Below, piece after piece: positions 60,274-64,000 of a stretch of 64,000 nt of DNA (position 1 is the first letter of the stretch; every line of letters begins with the position of its first letter). A model generated the notes under the pieces. That model was not told the DNA's origin, ran no database searches, and saw nothing but the letters and a program-made list of their open reading frames with translations. The position numbers and the translations under genes were made by a program. The DNA is from Sipunculus nudus (lineage: Eukaryota; Annelida; Sipuncula; Golfingiida; Sipunculidae), in the NCBI GenBank assembly GCA_026874595.1, contig CM049320.1:14135488-14199487 (forward strand), given 5' to 3'.

Positions 60274-63200
60274 AGGAGCAGGTCCCTGAGAGCATCAAAA
60301 CCCTTTTCTGTTCCTGAATATTTAATCCAATTGTCCAGGAATCCGCTAAGCCTAACGGGAAAATGACTAGGATTCTAGCCACGCTCGGGCATACTCCACC
60401 TAAACAAACCTCGATGTCCATCCCCTGTCATCCTATACCCCTTCAATACAACTAACTTCAAATAATGAAAAACGGCGCATCAGCTGCAGACAGCAACGAA
60501 AAAATACTCAGGGCTCTACCCTTTAGTACTGAGGTAGAATGCCCACCTATCTCGCGGATTATCTTGGGTCACTGCCAATCTCTCGAATCACTCGAGATAT
60601 GCATCAATCCAATCGATTGATTCATCAAAAGGTGACATTTACTGCTGGAACTGAACACGTGAAGCCCTATCTGCTGCTTGATTACGCGACGCGACCACTA
60701 ACTTCGCTTACTCTTAATCGTGCTCGCGAGCTTCCCACAGTAACTCTTACTCGTGCTCGCGAGCCCTAGTACTTTCCTCTTGTTCCTGCGTGACCTGCTT
60801 TCTAGCCTGAGCAACCTGGCTCTGAGCAAACTTCTGTAAATCCTCCCCTGTAAAACTCGTCGCCCAACCACTGTATATGACCTCTCTCAACAGGACCATA
60901 ATGAATTGAGATCGCGTGACGAGGACTCACGAACCTGCGTTTTAACTACGGGGCTACGACTAAAATATCCTTAACATTCCGGGACACTACACGGACTTAC
61001 TGACGGACACGAATCTTAAAGGGTATACGAACCCTCAAAGACAAGGAAATCCGTAGGAACACGATACAACGCGACGGCACTTGAGTCATGTGACACCAAA
61101 GAATTCAGTGGCCACGGTTACTTGACACTGCAGATTACCAATACCCAGGCTATACACTAAAGCGACTTAAAGAGAAGCTGTAGGCCCTTCACAGTTCTCT
61201 TATTACAAATTTAGGGTAGACTCATAATTACTCAAAGTTGCCGTTAACCGCATCCTAACGCCGGCTGAACCAACGTGTACAGGTCGAACACCAGCTTTGT
61301 CCTACACCCTTAAGCTAGCTTTACTAACCTGCACAGGTTACGAACGTTGTTACTTAACGTTCTAACGGCCCAACGCTAGCTATAGTAACTTGGGTTTCTG
61401 AACACGAACAGAAGTAAAAATATCTAATGTTTTACCTTAAGCTTCCCGTTTAACCTCCCTGGTCTGGGCATCAATCAATTCCACCTGATAAAAGTTATCC
61501 CTTCCTGGTGCCCTAAGGAAAAGGCTGCCCTTCACTAAGTGACGAACCGGGTTGCCTTTGGTCTACAGTGGAAAATTAGAGGTGGTGTGGGTTTTTGATG
61601 AGGCACTTATTGACACTCTGGTAAACAATAAAGCACAAGACAGCGGCTTAGCAGAACGAATATATTTAAACAACAAAAGTAAGACCAAAATCACATAATT
61701 CAAGCCACTACCTACCCGATAGCGTTCCCACCCTGTTACGCCTAGACCAAATTAAATACACTCGCTGCACATAAAAAAAAACACAACTCCCATTAGCTCT
61801 AGATAATTCTGTCCCTTGACTGGCGGCACTTGATTACCGACTGGCGGCACTGGACCCCACCTAGCAGCTCAGAACCCTAGCCGGCAGCACTGGACCTCAA
61901 CTGCTAGCACCGAACCTGCCATTAGAGAGTATATGACCAGCGTACTGGTTGGCAGAGTACCGTAACAGCCGTCAGTGAGGAGCGCACATTGAGGATGCAA
62001 ATATTTAATATATTCGTCATTTCTGACAAAGCATCATGGCCTTCAAGAACGAAGTCACTTGATATAAACCACACCAATCGTTGTAGTTTTTTTAGAATAT
62101 TTTCTAACAAAACCTAACTTGAGCGAACAAAAAATCCGCTTTAACTCAGCTTATGGTAAATCGGTAAATCCCTCCGCATGTTTGTTGAATTTATGACCGC
62201 ATGAATACAAGCATTGCCCGCGCAGGTTATTGGACGCAGCAAACTTGTACGCGATTCAGAAAATGACTCATTACCATAGAGACGGAGTTACAGTTCGGGC
62301 TGTGGGTCCACATGTATTCTTTTGTGTTTATTCATCTTTCGTAGCCTAATGTTAAGATTATGTGCTGTTTACCTCGATATGAATGCAACATGACGGAAGA
62401 CCACTGCATACCTCGATATGGCTTGTATCACTACTCAAGTTAGGCTAACCTGCCAAATATAAGAGCCTACTGAGTCATGTTGCCACTGCTTCACCGAACC
62501 CCCATTGGAAGCGCTGGATCTCAGCTGGCAGCACTGAACCTCAACTTGCAGCACTAGACACCAACTGGCAGCACTGAACCCCAACTGGCAATCCTGAATC
62601 TCAACTAGCAGCCCAAGACCTCAGCTGGCAGCACTGATACCCAACTGGCAGCTTGGTGCCTTCTGAATACCGAAGACTAAATCGAGTATATATATTCTGT
62701 GTATGCAACTCCTATCTATACTTTACTACCCTGAAGGCTCATCCATTTTCATAAGTTCCTACATTGCTTAGGACCCGTTATGTTACTAAGGCTCATCTAT
62801 ATTTATAAGCACACTGAATAATAAGTAGGCTTGGAACAAAAACTCGCGTCTTGACACAAATGACACCTGGAACCGGGAACCCGTCTTGAATACCGCTATT
62901 GCCTCATGACATAATAGGACTAGACGGCCGACTGACCTCTTCCCCACCTAGAAAGGGTGCTGATCCGGCGGTGATTTCTAAGGAATGCTTGTTGTTAAAA
63001 TTCCGGTCCTTCAGTGTCCAGGTGTATTTGGACAGCTTGGTATTCGGCCTACAATCTGGTTTGTAAATACTTTTATGATTGCTTCTTTAAGTCGCTAAGT
63101 ATCGCAGTTTGGCTGTTAAAGTACTCTTGGAAAGAGGAGCTAAACATGATAATATTATCTAGAAAAGTAGGCAATGAGACAATATGCCGTCTGCATAAGG

Positions 63201-64000
63201 ATGGCGGCCGGGGCATTGAATGTACCAAGGCTACAGGAGCAGTCTTGCGTTATGTAGTGGTGTCCTCCCTTTTCCTGAAGTAGGCGGACCTAAGTTTAAA
63301 GGCCTATTCATTGCATCGGGATGTGTCCTTTAACCCATGCAAAGGTTATTCCGAAGAAGGAAGATGCATGTTTTTTAGGAGGTAAATGATTATCATTGTA
63401 TCCCCAGACTAATCGGGATACTATGGTTTAAGCACGGTGGCGCGGCCGCCGCCTCCGTCGTCGCAGAGATTTCTTTTGGACGCGATGACTCAAAAAATAT
63501 TTTACGGATCTTTACCCAAATTGACATGTGCATTGATATGGATGACAGGACGAAGCCCAATCAAAATGGGGTCATGACCTTTTCTAGTCTTTTATAAGTC
63601 AAAAACTAATATATAGATTTATTTCATATTATGCATATACATAGACATGGTTTATGGAATGATGTATATTTAAAATTGGGGTCATGACCTTTCCTATGAG
63701 AGTAGCCTTGACCTTGAATATTGCCATATATGGTGAAAATCACACAAAATCATAAAAAATTTCAATAAGGGATACATGGATTGGTTCAAAAATCAAATTG
63801 ACCGAAAGATCTTGGATAGCTTTGTCTTCTGCGGAAGACAGGTGACGCCACCTTCTGTCTTTTTCTTGTTTTTGGGCCTTTTACTTGCCCATCATTGCCA
63901 CTTCACTTGACAGTACTGTAAGCATTATAAGTCTAAAACTAATGGACAGATTTGGCTGAAACTGTGCATGTCCATTGACCTTGTGGCGTCCATCCGAAAG
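60274..64000. repeat. About 3.9-kb duplication, copy 2, open at window end
   Basis: Aligns with 51659-55607. The left edge lies inside a hairpin (60264-60295; arms ATGCTCTCA and TGAGAGCAT) of which copy 1 keeps only the right arm. GCTCGCGAGC palindromes, minisatellite blocks (61817-61917, 62491-62657) and the 24-nt hairpin (63398-63421) are all present. About 220 bp are deleted near 63590. Homology still continues at the last base. Confidence 0.85.
63398..64000 (+). mobile_element. Helentron-type element start, partial
   Basis: Hairpin with arms GTATCCC and GGGATAC followed by GGCGCGGCCGCCGCC, then the same sequence as 54814 onward. Runs off the window. Confidence 0.6.

Noticed and set aside
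54406-63283. 89-codon frame present in both copies of the 3.9-kb duplication
   Set aside because: It starts at GTG rather than ATG. The copies differ by about three amino-acid changes and two silent changes, so there is no sign of selection. It has no domain and exists only because the DNA is duplicated.

Overview
The window is eukaryotic nuclear DNA: AT-rich, intron-containing, and packed with long (TA)n microsatellites and transposable elements. A C-type lectin gene, Helentron-type elements with internal tandem repeats, a Gmr1-like Ty3/gypsy element, a CR1/L2-type LINE and short 'CGTCCGTC' repeats together suggest a marine invertebrate, most likely a lophotrochozoan and probably a bivalve mollusc. 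That is inference; no marker gene fixes the taxon. Most open frames here are artefacts of (TA)n tracts or repeats.

Layout. 1-9 kb: gene-poor. It holds a 48-bp minisatellite, one intact minus-strand reading frame for a small secreted coiled-coil-like protein (1524-2165), a GC-richer block of possible regulatory DNA (3655-4440), a degenerate CACGTG-containing repeat, and the first copy of a dispersed repeat called R1 here. 9.0-15.9 kb: a complete but decayed LTR retrotransposon with order gag-PR-IN-RT-RH, the inverted pol order of Gmr1-type Ty3/gypsy elements. 15.95-17.3 kb: a hAT-like non-autonomous element whose empty site survives at 35.36 kb. 19.1-21.5 kb: a 5'-truncated LINE inserted in a short satellite. 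22.7-23.5 kb: a mariner-like element in a TA microsatellite. 25.2-35.1 kb: two about 3.77-kb direct duplications (96% or so identical by eye). Each carries a tiny LTR retrotransposon (TRIM) whose LTR contains a tRNA-like module and whose termini, primer site and polypurine tract match the Gmr1-like element. 36.8-38.5 kb: a possible promoter and 5' end of a membrane-protein gene. 42.5-44.7 kb: Helentron-type elements with hairpin ends. 48.2-49.75 kb: a four-exon secreted C-type lectin gene, the best host gene in the window. 49.9-51 kb: GC-rich non-coding block, then a possible first coding exon. 51.66-55.6 kb and 60.27-64 kb (open at the window end): two copies of a further about 3.9-kb duplication with a 20-bp minisatellite and a Helentron-type element.

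How parts interact. The most notable relationship is between the autonomous Gmr1-like element and the TRIM. They share LTR ends (TGTTACAGG...CGTAACA), a tRNA-Pro-type primer binding site and the same polypurine tract layout, so the TRIM was plausibly copied by the Gmr1 machinery, while its LTR keeps A- and B-box-like Pol III motifs. The terminal hairpins of the Helentron-type family differ between copies in a way that keeps their pairing. All comparisons were made by eye; no alignment or database search was run.
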